From DATBVX01 sp963705495 (GTDB lineage Bacteria; Pseudomonadota; Gammaproteobacteria; Steroidobacterales; Steroidobacteraceae): 64,000 nucleotides of DNA. Positions 37,287 through 47,291 of the stretch are shown here, piece after piece. Position numbers and translations under genes: made by a program. The stretch lies in the NCBI GenBank assembly GCA_963705495.1, contig CAVPJQ010000020.1, forward strand, positions 1-64,000. Reading direction: 5' to 3'. Below the pieces are notes generated by a model. The model was not told the origin of the DNA. It saw only the letters and a program-made list of their open reading frames with translations, and did not search any database. The number at the start of each line of letters is the position of its first letter. The stretch's first letter is position 1.

Positions 37287-38483
37287 TCAGAAGTCCCCGG
37301 CGGGAGTGGCGCGGCGCCGCGGAGGATCGAAGAACACACCTTCGACCACGAGGCATCGCGCCATCACGCGCGACCACTTGAGCTCGCGCTGGTAATAGAT
37401 TTCCGCCCAAAGCTCATCCCCCGGCTTACCCCAGGGCATGTTCAGCGAAGCGAGCGCGATGTTTGACTTTGCAGACGGCGACCATTCCGCGGACGTTACG
37501 GTACCCACGACATTGCCATTGCGGTGAGCGTCGTAGATATAAGAGGAGCGTGCGGGCTTGTTACCTTCGACGTCCAGTCTCACCAGCCGATAGCGTGAGC
37601 CACGGCGCTGCTCCTCGAGCAAGGCGCGGCGACCATTGAAATTGGGCTTGCCGAAGTCGACCAGACGGCCCAGATCGAGCTCGAACGGCGAGCGTGCACG
37701 ATCGGGGTGGATCGCCTGGTCGGCGGGCAGGAAATCCACCTGCGCCTGGATGAAACCGGCCTCGATGCGCGCGACTTCCAGTGCATGAGTGCCCATTGGA
37801 CGGATCCCGTAAAGCGCTCCTTTTTCGAACAGGGCGTCCCAGAGCGCGAGCGCCTGTGAGGGCTCGACCCACAGCTCATAGCCGAGATCGCCCGTGAAAC
37901 CGGTGCGTGAGACCATCAGCTCGCCGCCGGCAAACGGGAAATAGGCGATGCCAAACGGCGAGAGGCGTTCGATGCCAGAGCATCCGATAGCCTTCAGCAC
38001 CGCACAGCTGGTGGGTCCCTGCAGAGCGAGGGCGGCAACGTCGTGAGTGTCCTCGACGATTGATACGTCGAAACCGTGAGCTGAGCGCGACAGCCATTCG
38101 AGCTGGCGTTCCTGCGAGCAAAGTCGGTAGTCGCCTTCGCGAAGGTGAAACACCGTGCCATCGTCGATGACCTTGCCGTCATCGTTGCACCAGACGCTGT
38201 AGCCCACCCTGCCGGGCTTGATCTTGGCGACATCACGCGTGATCAGCCGGTTCAGGAACGGCAACGCGTCGGCGCCGGTAATGCGGTGCTTCGTCATCGG
38301 CGTGAGATCGAACACCGCGCAGGCGTTACGGATCGCCGCGTATTCCAGTGCCTCGTCGAAGTATGCATCTGCGGTCGTGTAGTCCTTCCACCGATGCCAT
38401 TCGTTCAACGTGTTGAGCGCGGACGTGCGCGGATGGAACGGGGTCTGATAGACCGCGGTCCGGAAATGTTCCTTGTGCATCAT
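37287..38483 (-). CDS. GcvT-like aminomethyltransferase family protein
   Basis: A 398-residue protein starting at 38483, overlapping the stop of the flavoprotein upstream (ATGATG). It has the GcvT fold: EYAAIRNACAVFDLTPMTKH, ITGADALPFLNRLITRDV, VSRTGFTGDLGYELWVEPSQ (folate-binding region) and RMGTHALE-type helix (RPMGTHALEVARIEAGF). Such proteins move a one-carbon unit from a methylated amine or similar donor to tetrahydrofolate; relatives are dimethylglycine dehydrogenase and DMSP demethylase. With Rieske oxygenases nearby, a role in disposal of methyl groups is plausible. It is intact. Substrate is unknown. Confidence 0.82.
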   Translation of the reverse strand: MMHKEHFRTAVYQTPFHPRTSALNTLNEWHRWKDYTTADAYFDEALEYAAIRNACAVFDLTPMTKHRITGADALPFLNRLITRDVAKIKPGRVGYSVWCNDDGKVIDDGTVFHLREGDYRLCSQERQLEWLSRSAHGFDVSIVEDTHDVAALALQGPTSCAVLKAIGCSGIERLSPFGIAYFPFAGGELMVSRTGFTGDLGYELWVEPSQALALWDALFEKGALYGIRPMGTHALEVARIEAGFIQAQVDFLPADQAIHPDRARSPFELDLGRLVDFGKPNFNGRRALLEEQRRGSRYRLVRLDVEGNKPARSSYIYDAHRNGNVVGTVTSAEWSPSAKSNIALASLNMPWGKPGDELWAEIYYQRELKWSRVMARCLVVEGVFFDPPRRRATPAGDF

Positions 38484-40060
38484 GCCGCGCGCTCCTGGCG
38501 GAGCACCGCGTGGGCTGCGTTCTTGCCCGCAGCCCCCATCACACCGCCGCCCGGGTGACATCCGGCGCCACACAGGTACAAACCGTTTACGGGCATCGCG
38601 TATTGGGCCGCGCCCGGAACCGGCCGCAGCATGAGGAACTGATCGAGGGCGAGTTCGCCGTGGTGCCAGTGACCGCCGGTGATTCTGAATTCGCTTTCGA
38701 TGTCGACCGGCAGGAGCAATTCGGATGCGATCACCTGGCGACGCAGGCCGGGAGCATATCGTTCGAGCACAGCCAGCGTGGCTTCGAGAAGCGCGGCTCG
38801 TGCCTTGTCAGTGCTTGCGCGCGGATCGAACGGCGCGTACTGCACGATCGCCGACAGCACGTGCTTGCCAGCCGGCGCCAGGGTTCTGTCATGGACGCTG
38901 GGGATCGTGATCTCCAGTGCCGGAGCCGGCGAGCATTCACCGTATTTCGCGTGATCGAACGCGTGTTCGATGTAGACCGGATCCGGAGCGACAACCAACC
39001 GTTCACCCGCGAGATCCGGCTGCAGCCCCGCGAAGGAGGGCAGGCCATCGAGCGCGAGGTGCAGTTTCGCCGCCATTCCTTTGGTCCGAATGTGCCGGAT
39101 TCGGTGCACGAAGCCTGTTTCGAGGTGGCGGGCGCCGAGCAGTTGGAGCAGCGTGCGTGAGGGATCCGCGTTCGAGATCACCGTAGTGGCTCCGACCTGC
39201 TCTCCGTTCTCGAGCTCCACGCCGGATACGCGATCGCCTTCGAGCATGATGCGTGCAACCGGGCTGCCGGTGCGCACGGTCGCTCCGCTCGCGGTCGCAG
39301 CCTTACCGAGTGCCTCGCTCACCGCGCCCATCCCGCCTTCCGGCAGCGACAAGCCACCGGCCACGCCCATCGCCTGCCCGCTCAGCCGGTGCAGCAACGC
39401 CAGCACCGAGTTGTTCGAGCGTGGCGCGAGATTCGTGCCCAACACTGCATCGAGTGCGAGGGTGCCCTTGAGTAGTGGTGAATCAAACGTCTCTTCGAGG
39501 ACGTCGAAGATGTTGATGCCCGCGATACGCAGAAACTCACGCATTGAATCGCGGCCCAGGCGACGGATGTCGAGGCCCAGCATCGCCGCCGAGATGAGCT
39601 CCGATCGGCCGCCGCCCAGGAGTCGCGGTGGACGGCGGTTGTGCTGTTGCCCGAGTACCCGCGCAAACCGCAGCATCTGCGCCTGGTATTCCCGTAGCGC
39701 AGTTCGGTCCTGCTCCGGCAGAGAGCCCGACTGCAGCTCCGCTCCATGCAGCACCAGGTGATTGCCGTTCGCATCGAGGGCGACGGTGCGCAGGTCGGCG
39801 CGCGCGGTCCTGAGTCCGTGCTGCGCCAGGCTGAGCTCGCGGCTGATGCTCGGATCGAGCAGATAGGAAAGATGTGCGCAGGCGGAAACTCGAAACCCCG
39901 GCGCAAAGTCGCGCGTGACCGCGGCGCCACCGATGCGGTTCGAAGCCTCGAGCACCAATACTTCGCGCCCCGCCTTGGCGAGGTATGCGGCGCACACGAG
40001 GCCGTTGTGTCCCGCGCCGATGATGATTGTGCGGTTGCCCTTGTTCATGGCGTCAGTCAT
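38480..40060 (-). CDS. FAD-dependent phytoene-desaturase-like oxidoreductase (PYROXD2-like), copy 1
   Basis: A 526-residue flavoprotein. N-terminal dinucleotide motif TIIIGAGHNGLVCAAYLAKA, then EASNRIGGAAVTRDFAPGFR. The C-terminal FAD motif is MPVNGLYLCGAGCHPGGGVM. These phytoene dehydrogenase-related proteins in catabolic clusters are probably amine or alcohol oxidases/dehydrogenases; no experimental role is known to me. It overlaps its paralogue upstream by 8 bases and the GcvT-like gene downstream by 4 bases, so the three are translationally coupled. An alternative start lies at 40048. Confidence 0.85.
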   Translation of the reverse strand: MTDAMNKGNRTIIIGAGHNGLVCAAYLAKAGREVLVLEASNRIGGAAVTRDFAPGFRVSACAHLSYLLDPSISRELSLAQHGLRTARADLRTVALDANGNHLVLHGAELQSGSLPEQDRTALREYQAQMLRFARVLGQQHNRRPPRLLGGGRSELISAAMLGLDIRRLGRDSMREFLRIAGINIFDVLEETFDSPLLKGTLALDAVLGTNLAPRSNNSVLALLHRLSGQAMGVAGGLSLPEGGMGAVSEALGKAATASGATVRTGSPVARIMLEGDRVSGVELENGEQVGATTVISNADPSRTLLQLLGARHLETGFVHRIRHIRTKGMAAKLHLALDGLPSFAGLQPDLAGERLVVAPDPVYIEHAFDHAKYGECSPAPALEITIPSVHDRTLAPAGKHVLSAIVQYAPFDPRASTDKARAALLEATLAVLERYAPGLRRQVIASELLLPVDIESEFRITGGHWHHGELALDQFLMLRPVPGAAQYAMPVNGLYLCGAGCHPGGGVMGAAGKNAAHAVLRQERAA

Positions 40061-41669
40061 CTCGCCACCCTTCGGGCACGAGGTTGGGTCGATTGAGGTC
40101 CAGCAGGATCTCGCGCGCGGCGTTAGCGCCCGGTGCAGCCATCACGCCGCCGCCCGGGTGAGTGCCCGAGCCACACATGTAGAAGCCTTTGACTGGTCCG
40201 CGATACTGCGCGTAGCCCGGGAAGGGCCGGTTGAACAACAGCTGATCCATCGTCAGCTCGCCCTGAAAGATGTTGCCCTCGGTCAGGCCGACTTCATTCT
40301 CGAGCTCGCGCGGCGTGCGCACTTCGACGTGGCGAATCAGCTGCTTGAAGTTCGGGCTGTAACGCGCGATCTGGTCGAGCACCGTTTGCTTGAACCCGTC
40401 GCGGTCCTGATCTGTCCAGTCGCGTCCATGGATCTTCGGCGGTACGTACTGCACGAATACCGACATGAAGTGCTTGCCGGCCGGCGCCATGGTCGGATCC
40501 GTCATGGACGGAATCAGCAGATCAAGGTACGGCTCTTTCGACCAGGTGCCGTTCTTCCAGTCATCGTACGCGCGCTCCATTTTCTCGAGCGAATCGAGAA
40601 AATGGATGTCGCCGAAGCGCAGCGGGTTGTCGCGCCCGAGCGCCGGAAACTCGGGAAGACCATCGAGCGCGATATTGAGCTTCCCCGATGAGCCGCGGAT
40701 CTTGAAGTTGCGCGCGCGTTTGACGAATTGGGGCGTCAGGTCTTTTTCGTCGAACAGTTTGCCGTAAGTGCGCTTCGGGTCGAGGTTCGAGACGACAATC
40801 TTGGCGCGGTACTCGTTGCCATTCGCGGTCGCGACGCCTGTGACTCGGCCATTGCGAACCATCACACGCTCGACGGGTGCATCGGTGATGATTTCTCCAC
40901 CGTGAGACTTGAACGACGATGCGATCGCCTTGGACACGGCACCCATCCCGCCGCGCGCGAACCCCCAGGAGCCGATGGACCCGTCGACGTCGCCCATGTA
41001 GTGATGCAGGAGCACGTAGGCGGTCCCGGGCGAATAGACGCCGAGCGCGGTCCCGATGATGCCGCTTCCGGAGAGATGCGCCTTGATGAGGTCCGATTCG
41101 AAGTATTCGCCGAGAAAATCAGCGATGCTCATCGTGTAAAAGCGAATGGTGTCGTAGATCACTTCTTCGCCGAGCTTCGCGAATTCCTTGGCGAGATAGA
41201 TCATTTCGCGAATGTCCCGGGGCCGGAGCGAGGAGGGATCCGGGGGTGTGCGCAGCAACAACGGGCGGATGAACTTGCACTGACGCATGACGTCGGTCGA
41301 ATACCGGCTGTAGGCGTCGGCATCACGCGCGTTGTGTCGCGCGAATTCCCGCCGCTGCACGTGCTCGTCCGTGTAGTTGCCGAGGATGTCTCCGGTGCGC
41401 GTGATCGTCACCCCACCGCCGTAGGGCACGACCTGTAATCCGTGGCGCGCCAGTTGCAGGTCGCGGAAGATCTCCGGTCGCAACAGGCTGCAAACGTACG
41501 AGCAGTTCGAGTAGATCCAGCCTTCCTGAATCTCGCGGCTGACCGCCGCACCGCCGATCCACGGGTTACGCTCGAGCACCAGCACCTTGAGCCCGGAGCG
41601 CGCCAGGTAGGCGGCGTTCGTCAGGCCGTTGTGGCCGGCGCCGACGACGATGGCATCGTAGTTCGTCAC
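40053..41669 (-). CDS. FAD-dependent phytoene-desaturase-like oxidoreductase (PYROXD2-like), copy 2
   Basis: A 538-residue paralogue of the next gene. Motifs: AIVVGAGHNGLTNAAYLARS, then ERNPWIGGAAVSREIQEGWI, GARGGMGAV-type substrate loop (GFARGGMGAVSKAIASSFKS) and the closing VKGFYMCGSGTHPGGGVMAA. Two tandem intact copies suggest either a heterodimer or two successive oxidation steps. The upstream gene is the class III aminotransferase, 12 bases away, in the same strand group. Confidence 0.86.
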   Translation of the reverse strand: MTNYDAIVVGAGHNGLTNAAYLARSGLKVLVLERNPWIGGAAVSREIQEGWIYSNCSYVCSLLRPEIFRDLQLARHGLQVVPYGGGVTITRTGDILGNYTDEHVQRREFARHNARDADAYSRYSTDVMRQCKFIRPLLLRTPPDPSSLRPRDIREMIYLAKEFAKLGEEVIYDTIRFYTMSIADFLGEYFESDLIKAHLSGSGIIGTALGVYSPGTAYVLLHHYMGDVDGSIGSWGFARGGMGAVSKAIASSFKSHGGEIITDAPVERVMVRNGRVTGVATANGNEYRAKIVVSNLDPKRTYGKLFDEKDLTPQFVKRARNFKIRGSSGKLNIALDGLPEFPALGRDNPLRFGDIHFLDSLEKMERAYDDWKNGTWSKEPYLDLLIPSMTDPTMAPAGKHFMSVFVQYVPPKIHGRDWTDQDRDGFKQTVLDQIARYSPNFKQLIRHVEVRTPRELENEVGLTEGNIFQGELTMDQLLFNRPFPGYAQYRGPVKGFYMCGSGTHPGGGVMAAPGANAAREILLDLNRPNLVPEGWRDD

Positions 41670-41681
41670 GCTCAGGCGCCT

Positions 41682-43020
41682 TTATCCCGCGCGATGCGCG
41701 GGCCCGGAGTTTCGTGCCGCGTTCACGACGCGATCCACGGCGATCTCGAAGCGCTCGAGGGTTTCCGTGAGGCAGCGTTCATCGTGCGCCTCGCAGATGA
41801 ACCAGGGTTCGCGCGAGTCCGGCTCGCACAGCACACCCAGATCGTGCAGCTCCGGTGCCAGCGCCTCGTAGAAGGTGTAATCGCTGGAGGCCCAGTCGCG
41901 ATAGTCTCGCGGCGGCGTCTCGCTGAAGAACAGTCCGCTCATCGATGGGATGCCCGCTGAACGAGTGCCTGATGCCCCGCTGCGACAGAATCTGGCTGAT
42001 GCCGGCGCGCAGGCGCGTGCCGTACTCCGCGATGGTCTGCAGCGCGGGCGTTTCGGCAAGGATCTGCAGGCACTTTTCGGCGGCGGCGAGCGCGACCGAA
42101 TGAGCGGTGAATGTGCCGCCGTGCACGACGCCCTTGCCGAGCCGGCGCATGATGTCCTCCCGGCCGGCCAGCACCGAAATCGGGTAGCCATTCGCCATCG
42201 CCTTGGCGAACGTGCACAGATCGCTGCGCACACCAAACAGTTCCTGGCAGCCGCCCCGTGCCACACGGAACCCGGTCTTCACCTCATCGATGATCAACAG
42301 GACGCCGTAGCGGTCGCAAAGTGCGCGCGCGGCGTGCAGATATTCGCGTGTCGCCGCGATCGAGCAGCAGTTGCCCATGATCGGCTCGATGAGAAACGCT
42401 GCGATCTGGTCCCCATAGGCCTTGAACACGCTTTCCAGCCGATCGGCATCGTTCATTGGCACCGCGTGCAGGAGCGAGCGCAGGATTCCCGGCACGCCGG
42501 CGCTGTAGGGGACGAGGTGCGGGTCTCCGGCCGACGGGCGCCAGCCCTCGATCAAAGTCGTCCACAGCGCGGCGTCAAACACGCCGTGGTATCCGCCTTC
42601 GATGACGACGTACGAGTCCCGGCCCGTGTGCGCGCGGGCGAGACGCAATGCGGCCATGACGGCCTCGGTGCCCGAGTTTGAAAAGCGCACCAGCTCTGCG
42701 GCCGGCACCATGCGCGAGATGCGCTCCGCCACCGCGTATTCGCGCTCCGTCCCGAGCGCAAAAACGCCACCCACCTCGATGCCGGCGCGGGCTGCCTCAT
42801 CGATTCTGGGATCCGCGTAGCCCAGGATGCACGGGCCGTAGGCCAGCCGGTAGTCGATGTATTCATTGCCATCGATGTCGCGGAGGCGGGCACCCTTGCC
42901 AGAGGCCGCGTAGATGGTCTTGTCGTCGCCCCAGTAACGGAAGTTCGATGAGACGCCCAGCGGCAGCCGGGTGATGGCCTTCTGGAAGTGCGCGTTGGAT
43001 TTTCTGAGGCTTCGTGCCAT
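41682..43020 (-). CDS. Class III aminotransferase / glutamate-1-semialdehyde aminomutase-like, one frameshift
   Basis: A PLP enzyme starting MARSLRKSNAHFQKAITRLP (ATG 43020, GGAGGG site). Key parts: VRFSNSGTEAVMAALRLARA, GGYHGVFDAALW, LLIIDEVKTGFRVARGG and the PLP lysine in CTFAKAMANGYPISVLAGR. After an extra G at 41947-41949 the frame continues SMSGLFFSETPPRDYRDWAS. It resembles GSA-aminomutase but probably works as a transaminase of a catabolic amine. It is divergent from the TetR regulator and heads a run of minus-strand genes reaching to 31.4 kb. Confidence 0.84.
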
Positions 43021-43106
43021 GGTTTTACCCTCCCGTCGGCGCGTCCCCAGAGGCTTCCGACAGCCCGCACAGGGTCCCACAAAAACCGGGTCGGCGTCCA
43101 TCCCAC

Positions 43107-43120
43107 TGAATAGCTGTTCA
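43107..43120. promoter_or_regulatory. Probable TetR operator (TGAATAGCTGTTCA)
   Basis: A near-perfect 14-base palindrome in the 141-base divergent gap between the aminotransferase and TetR genes. On the minus strand it reads TGAACAGCTATTCAGT, matching TGAACAGTCATTGAGT at 29449-29464, upstream of the TetR-Rieske gene, at 13 of 16 positions. Related regulators reading a shared site would tie the two units together. Confidence 0.5.
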
Positions 43121-43161
43121 TTCATTGATTTGGGCCCGGAAGCGGTTATTATCGGCCCCGG

Positions 43162-43920
43162 ATGCCCGCGTGGGCTTACGAGTTGCTGGCTTTGCCGCAG
43201 TCGAACCAGAACCCCAAGCGGCGGCGCCCGGTCAAGGCGTCGCGCCGCACGGCTGCGCCCGAAGAACGCCGGCAGCAGCTGATCGAGGCGACCATCCGCT
43301 GCGTCGCGAATCGGGGCCTGGCGCAGACCACCATCGCCACCGTGGCGCGGGAGGCGGGCCTGAGCCAGGGCATCATCAACCTGCACTTTCGCAGCAAGGA
43401 CCGCTTGCTCATCGCTACGCTGCGATACCTGGCGGACGAATACCGCAGCGCTTGCGAGGAAGCGGCTGCCGCGGCGGGAGCTTCGCCTGTCGCCGGGCTG
43501 CAGGCGATGGTCGATCTGGATTTTCAACGCAGCATCTGCACGCGGGACAAGCTCGCTGTCTGGTTTGCCTTCTGGGGTGAGCGCCGATTCCGGCCAACGT
43601 ATCGGCGCATCTGCGCAGCGCGCGACAAGTCCTACGAAGATCGGGTGCGCGTCCTGTGCGCAAGACTGTGTCAGCAGGGCGCCTATCCCGATGTGGATCC
43701 GGCGCTGGTGGCTGACGGACTCTCGGCACTGACCGATGGTCTGTGGCTTGACCTGCTCGTCAGGCCCGACTCGATGAGCCGGGAGCTGGCGCGACGAATC
43801 AGCATGTCGTATCTCGCGGATGCTTTTCCGCGTCACTTCGAGCGTCCCGCGATTGAGCGACGCATCGCGGCCGATCGACGCGTCACCGCGAACCGACCGG
43901 CTGTGGTCGGCGCAAGATAG
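43162..43920 (+). CDS. TetR family regulator, BetI-like
   Basis: A 252-residue repressor. The helix-turn-helix is at about residues 38-85 (RRQQLIEATIRCVANRGLAQ, then EAGLSQGIINLHFRSKDRLL), followed by the BetI-type ligand domain with FAFWGERRFRPTYRRIC. The same signature occurs in the TetR-Rieske fusion (VWYAFLAESNARQDYQRICG), so the two are related. BetI-type regulators usually sense choline or related amines; the ligand here is unproven. It is divergent from the aminotransferase and 6 bases before the acyl-CoA dehydrogenase. Confidence 0.88.
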   Translation: MPAWAYELLALPQSNQNPKRRRPVKASRRTAAPEERRQQLIEATIRCVANRGLAQTTIATVAREAGLSQGIINLHFRSKDRLLIATLRYLADEYRSACEEAAAAAGASPVAGLQAMVDLDFQRSICTRDKLAVWFAFWGERRFRPTYRRICAARDKSYEDRVRVLCARLCQQGAYPDVDPALVADGLSALTDGLWLDLLVRPDSMSRELARRISMSYLADAFPRHFERPAIERRIAADRRVTANRPAVVGAR

Positions 43921-43926
43921 CTCATC

Positions 43927-45096
43927 ATGCAGATCATCCTTGATGAGGCGGCGAGGGCGTGGCGCGAGCGTGCCGCGCAGTTCGCCAGCCAGGAATTGAT
44001 CCCCTGGGAGGTAGAAGCCGAACTCAACGAGGGGAAATTGCCACCCGAGGTGAAGGCGCGGCACCGCAAACTCGCAGTCGAACTAGGCTTCAGCGCGATG
44101 GACGTACCGGCTGCGCATGGCGGCCGCGACGCGCGTGTGATCGATCAGGTGGCGGTCTGGGAGCAGCTTGGCAGGGTCACCAACGCGTTGTGTTGGTGCT
44201 TTTCCGAGCCTCATCGCTGGATGTTCGAGGCCTGCAGCCGGGAGCAGCTCGAGCGGTACGTGCTGCCCCTCATGAGCGGCAAGCGCAAGGAGTGCTACGC
44301 AATCACGGAGAGCGGCTCGGGCTCGGACGTCGAGTCGATCCAGACCACCGCGCAACGCTGTCCCGGCGGCTACTCGATTCGCGGGGAGAAGTGGTACGTC
44401 ACGAGCGCCAATCACGCCGATTATTTCATCCTGCAGGCGCGGCTCACCGACGGACCGCACGCGGGGTCGCACTCGCTCTTCTTCATCGACAAGGATCAGC
44501 CCGGCATCGAGCTGGTGCGCACACCGGCTTTCAGTCACACCTTCAGTGATCATCATCCGATCTACCGGTTCAACGACGTCGTGGTGCCGGAGAGCCAGCG
44601 CCTCGGCGCGGAAGGCGACGGCATGCAGCACGCCCATAGCTGGTTCCGCCGCGAACGGCTGATGATCGCGGCGCGCTGCTGCGGCGCCTCCAGTCGCTTG
44701 ATTGAAGAGGCGAGCGCCTTCGCCAGCACGCGCATGATCGGCGGTGAGCCGCTGGCTGAACGGCAGATGATCCAGGCGATGCTGGCGGACAGCGTGACCG
44801 AGCTCTGGGCGGCACGGCTCATCACCTACGAGGCCGCGCAGGCGCACGATCGCGGCGAAGAGCTGAGGTCCCTCCATGCGCGCTGCGCGATCGCGAAGCT
44901 CTACGCCTCGGAGGCCGCGAACCGGATTGTCGACCGCGCATTGCAGATATTCGGCGGGCGAGGCTACATGCGCGAAAACTGCGTCGAGCGATTCTTTCGG
45001 GAATTGCGCGTGGATCGGATCTGGGAGGGCGCCAGTGAAATTCAGCGTCTCATCATCGCGCGAGCGCTGCAGAAGCGCGGGCTCGAGGGGATGTAA
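43927..45096 (+). CDS. Acyl-CoA dehydrogenase
   Basis: A 389-residue flavoprotein of normal length. The FAD/substrate segment is CYAITESGSGSDVESIQTTA, then GYSIRGEKWYVTSANHADYF. The C-terminal part has ALQIFGGRGYMRENCVERFF and IWEGASEIQRLIIARAL, the usual position of the catalytic Glu. It introduces a double bond in an acyl-CoA, which the enoyl-CoA hydratase in the opposite-strand group can then hydrate. It sits in a plus-strand operon: TetR, this gene, then the Pot-type transporter; spacing to the next gene is 3 bases. Electron transfer partner genes are absent. Confidence 0.9.
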   Translation: MQIILDEAARAWRERAAQFASQELIPWEVEAELNEGKLPPEVKARHRKLAVELGFSAMDVPAAHGGRDARVIDQVAVWEQLGRVTNALCWCFSEPHRWMFEACSREQLERYVLPLMSGKRKECYAITESGSGSDVESIQTTAQRCPGGYSIRGEKWYVTSANHADYFILQARLTDGPHAGSHSLFFIDKDQPGIELVRTPAFSHTFSDHHPIYRFNDVVVPESQRLGAEGDGMQHAHSWFRRERLMIAARCCGASSRLIEEASAFASTRMIGGEPLAERQMIQAMLADSVTELWAARLITYEAAQAHDRGEELRSLHARCAIAKLYASEAANRIVDRALQIFGGRGYMRENCVERFFRELRVDRIWEGASEIQRLIIARALQKRGLEGM

Positions 45097-45099
45097 CGG

Positions 45100-46191
45100 G
45101 TGAAAGCGCTTGCGCTCCTCATCGCCGCAGTCGCTGCCGCGTGTGCGGTCGCTGCCGGGAGCGCAGAAGAGAAGATCCTGAACGTCTTCACGTGGCCGGA
45201 CTACATCGGTCCGAACACCATTGCAGACTTCGAAAAGGAGTACGGAATCAAGGTGAACTACGACACCTACGATTCCACCGAAATGGCGGAGGCGCGGCTA
45301 CTGGCCGGTCGTACGGGTTACGACGTGGTTGATCACGCCGAACGTTATTCGGCGCGCCTGATCCCGATCGGCGTCTACCGTCCGCTCAATCGCGCCAAGC
45401 TCACCAACTGGGGGAACCTCGACCCCTGGGTGCTCAACACCCTGCAGTCAGCGGATCCGGGCAATCGCTATGGCGTGCCGTATCTGTGGGGCACGACCGG
45501 ATTTACCTACAACGTGAAGATGATCCGTGAGCGCATGCCGAACGCACCGGTCGACAGCGCAGACATGATCTTCAAGCCGGAGGTCGCGCGCCATTTCGCG
45601 GATTGCGGCATCTCGTTCCTCGATGAGCCCACCGACGTGATCCCGATGGCCATGATCTATCTCGGCCACGATGCCAACAGCGTTGATCCTGCCGATCTCG
45701 CGCAAGTCGAGAAGCTTCTCAAGGCGGTGCGCCCGTACATCCGCTACTTCAGCTCGGCGAAGATGCTGGTCGACTTGCCCAACGAGGAGGTCTGCATTGC
45801 GATGAGCTGGTCGGGAGACTACGCGCAGGCGATGTACCGGGCACAGGAGGTTGGCAAGCCGGTCGAGCTCGCATACACGACACCGCGCGAAGGGACGCTG
45901 GCGTGGTTCGACCTGTGGTTCATTCCGGCGGATGCGCCGCATCCCGACAACGCCCACCTGTTCCTGAATTACCTGTTGCGCCCGAAGGTGATCGCGGACA
46001 TCAGCAACGAGGTCCGGTATGCGGCGCCAAACATTCCGGCCATGCCCTTCGTTGTGCCCGAGGTTCGCAATGATCCCGCGGTGTACCCGCCCGAAGAGGT
46101 GCGGCTCAGCCTGCACAAGGGCGTTCTTCACAGCCCGAAGGAGGAGCGCGCGAGGTCCCGTCTGTGGTCCCGCGTGAAGACCGGACTGTGA
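45100..46191 (+). CDS. potD: Spermidine/putrescine-type ABC transporter, periplasmic binding protein
   Basis: A 363-residue solute-binding protein starting GTG 45100. The signal peptide is MKALALLIAAVAAACAVAAG. The PotD/PotF hallmark is EKILNVFTWPDYIGPNTIAD (the Trp-Pro-Asp-Tyr-Ile motif of polyamine binders), with VVDHAERYSARL, GVPYLWGTTGFTYNVK and NAHLFLNYLLRPK further on. It captures a polyamine or related cation in the periplasm. The stop overlaps the ATPase start (GTGA). The exact ligand is not settled by sequence. Confidence 0.88.
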   Translation: MKALALLIAAVAAACAVAAGSAEEKILNVFTWPDYIGPNTIADFEKEYGIKVNYDTYDSTEMAEARLLAGRTGYDVVDHAERYSARLIPIGVYRPLNRAKLTNWGNLDPWVLNTLQSADPGNRYGVPYLWGTTGFTYNVKMIRERMPNAPVDSADMIFKPEVARHFADCGISFLDEPTDVIPMAMIYLGHDANSVDPADLAQVEKLLKAVRPYIRYFSSAKMLVDLPNEEVCIAMSWSGDYAQAMYRAQEVGKPVELAYTTPREGTLAWFDLWFIPADAPHPDNAHLFLNYLLRPKVIADISNEVRYAAPNIPAMPFVVPEVRNDPAVYPPEEVRLSLHKGVLHSPKEERARSRLWSRVKTGL

Positions 46192-47291
46192 GCGAACCTC
46201 CATCGCCGCTGGTACAGATCCGTGAACTCTCGAAGCATTTCGATGGCGTCGTAGCGGTGGATCGAGTGTCCCTCGACATTCTTCGCAGCGAATTGTTCGC
46301 GATCCTGGGCAGCTCCGGATGCGGCAAGACCACGCTGCTCAGGATGCTGGCGGGTTTCGAGCCGCCGACTTCGGGCCGGATCCTCATCGACGGCGTCGAT
46401 GTCACCGATGCGCCCCCTTACGAGCGCCCGGTCAACATGATGTTCCAGTCCTACGCACTGTTTCCGCACATGACCGTGACCCAGAACGTCGCCTACGGGC
46501 TCAAGAAGGAACGGGTTCCAGCCGCCCAGATCAAGGAGCGGGTCGGCGAGATGCTCGCGCTCGTCAAGCTCGAACCTCTCGCCGACCGCAAGCCAGACAA
46601 GCTTTCCGGTGGGCAGCAGCAGCGCGTGGCGCTCGCTCGAGCTCTGGTCAAGCGGCCCAAACTGCTGCTGCTCGATGAACCACTGGCGGCGCTCGACAAG
46701 AAGCTGCGCGAGCACACGCAGTTCGAGCTCGCCAACATCCAATACCAACTTGGCACGACCTTCGTCGTCGTCACGCACGACCAGGACGAAGCGATGACGC
46801 TTGCGAGCCGCATCGCCGTGATGGCGGAAGGGCGGATCGCGCAGGTGGGCACTCCAGGCGAGGTGTACGAGTACCCGGCCAACCGCTACGTCGCAAGCTT
46901 CGTCGGCAACATCAACCTGATCGAGGGTCGCGTAGCGAGTGCGAATGCAGGACGTTTATCGCTGCGTTGTGATGCGCTCAATGCGGATCTGGCGGTGCTG
47001 TGCGAGGAGGAGATCGGGTCCGGCGCTGCGGTCAGCGTGGCCGTGCGTCCCGAAAAGATCACGATCAGCCGCAACGCCCCGAACGGCGAGGATCGCAACG
47101 TCGTCAAGGGCATTGTCCGCGACCTCGGCTACTTCGGCGATCAATCGCTGTATCGCGTGCGGCTGCAGAGTGGAGCCGTGTTGCAGGTCAGCGCACAGAA
47201 TCTGCGGCGCTCAGCAAAGCTGACCGTGGAGTGGGACGACGAAGTGTATCTGTCGTGGGAAGTCTCCAGCACGATCCTGTTGCGCTCATGA
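46188..47291 (+). CDS. potA: Spermidine/putrescine-type ABC transporter ATPase
   Basis: Start taken as GTG 46188, overlapping the binding-protein stop. The nucleotide-binding domain has Walker A (GSSGCGKTTLLRMLAGFE), Q-loop FQSYALFPHMTV, signature LSGGQQQRVALARALVK, Walker B LLLLDEPLAALDKKL and the switch His in VVTHDQDEAMTLA. The C-terminal third is a TOBE regulatory domain (VAVRPEKITISRNAP). It energises import through PotB and PotC. All catalytic residues are intact. The stop overlaps the potB start (ATGA). Confidence 0.93.
   Translation: MSEPPSPLVQIRELSKHFDGVVAVDRVSLDILRSELFAILGSSGCGKTTLLRMLAGFEPPTSGRILIDGVDVTDAPPYERPVNMMFQSYALFPHMTVTQNVAYGLKKERVPAAQIKERVGEMLALVKLEPLADRKPDKLSGGQQQRVALARALVKRPKLLLLDEPLAALDKKLREHTQFELANIQYQLGTTFVVVTHDQDEAMTLASRIAVMAEGRIAQVGTPGEVYEYPANRYVASFVGNINLIEGRVASANAGRLSLRCDALNADLAVLCEEEIGSGAAVSVAVRPEKITISRNAPNGEDRNVVKGIVRDLGYFGDQSLYRVRLQSGAVLQVSAQNLRRSAKLTVEWDDEVYLSWEVSSTILLRS

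Noticed and set aside
41779..44064. Apparent 761-residue minus-strand protein spanning aminotransferase and TetR gene
   Set aside because: The aminotransferase has its own ATG at 43020 with a strong ribosome binding site. The upstream part is antisense to the TetR and acyl-CoA dehydrogenase genes.
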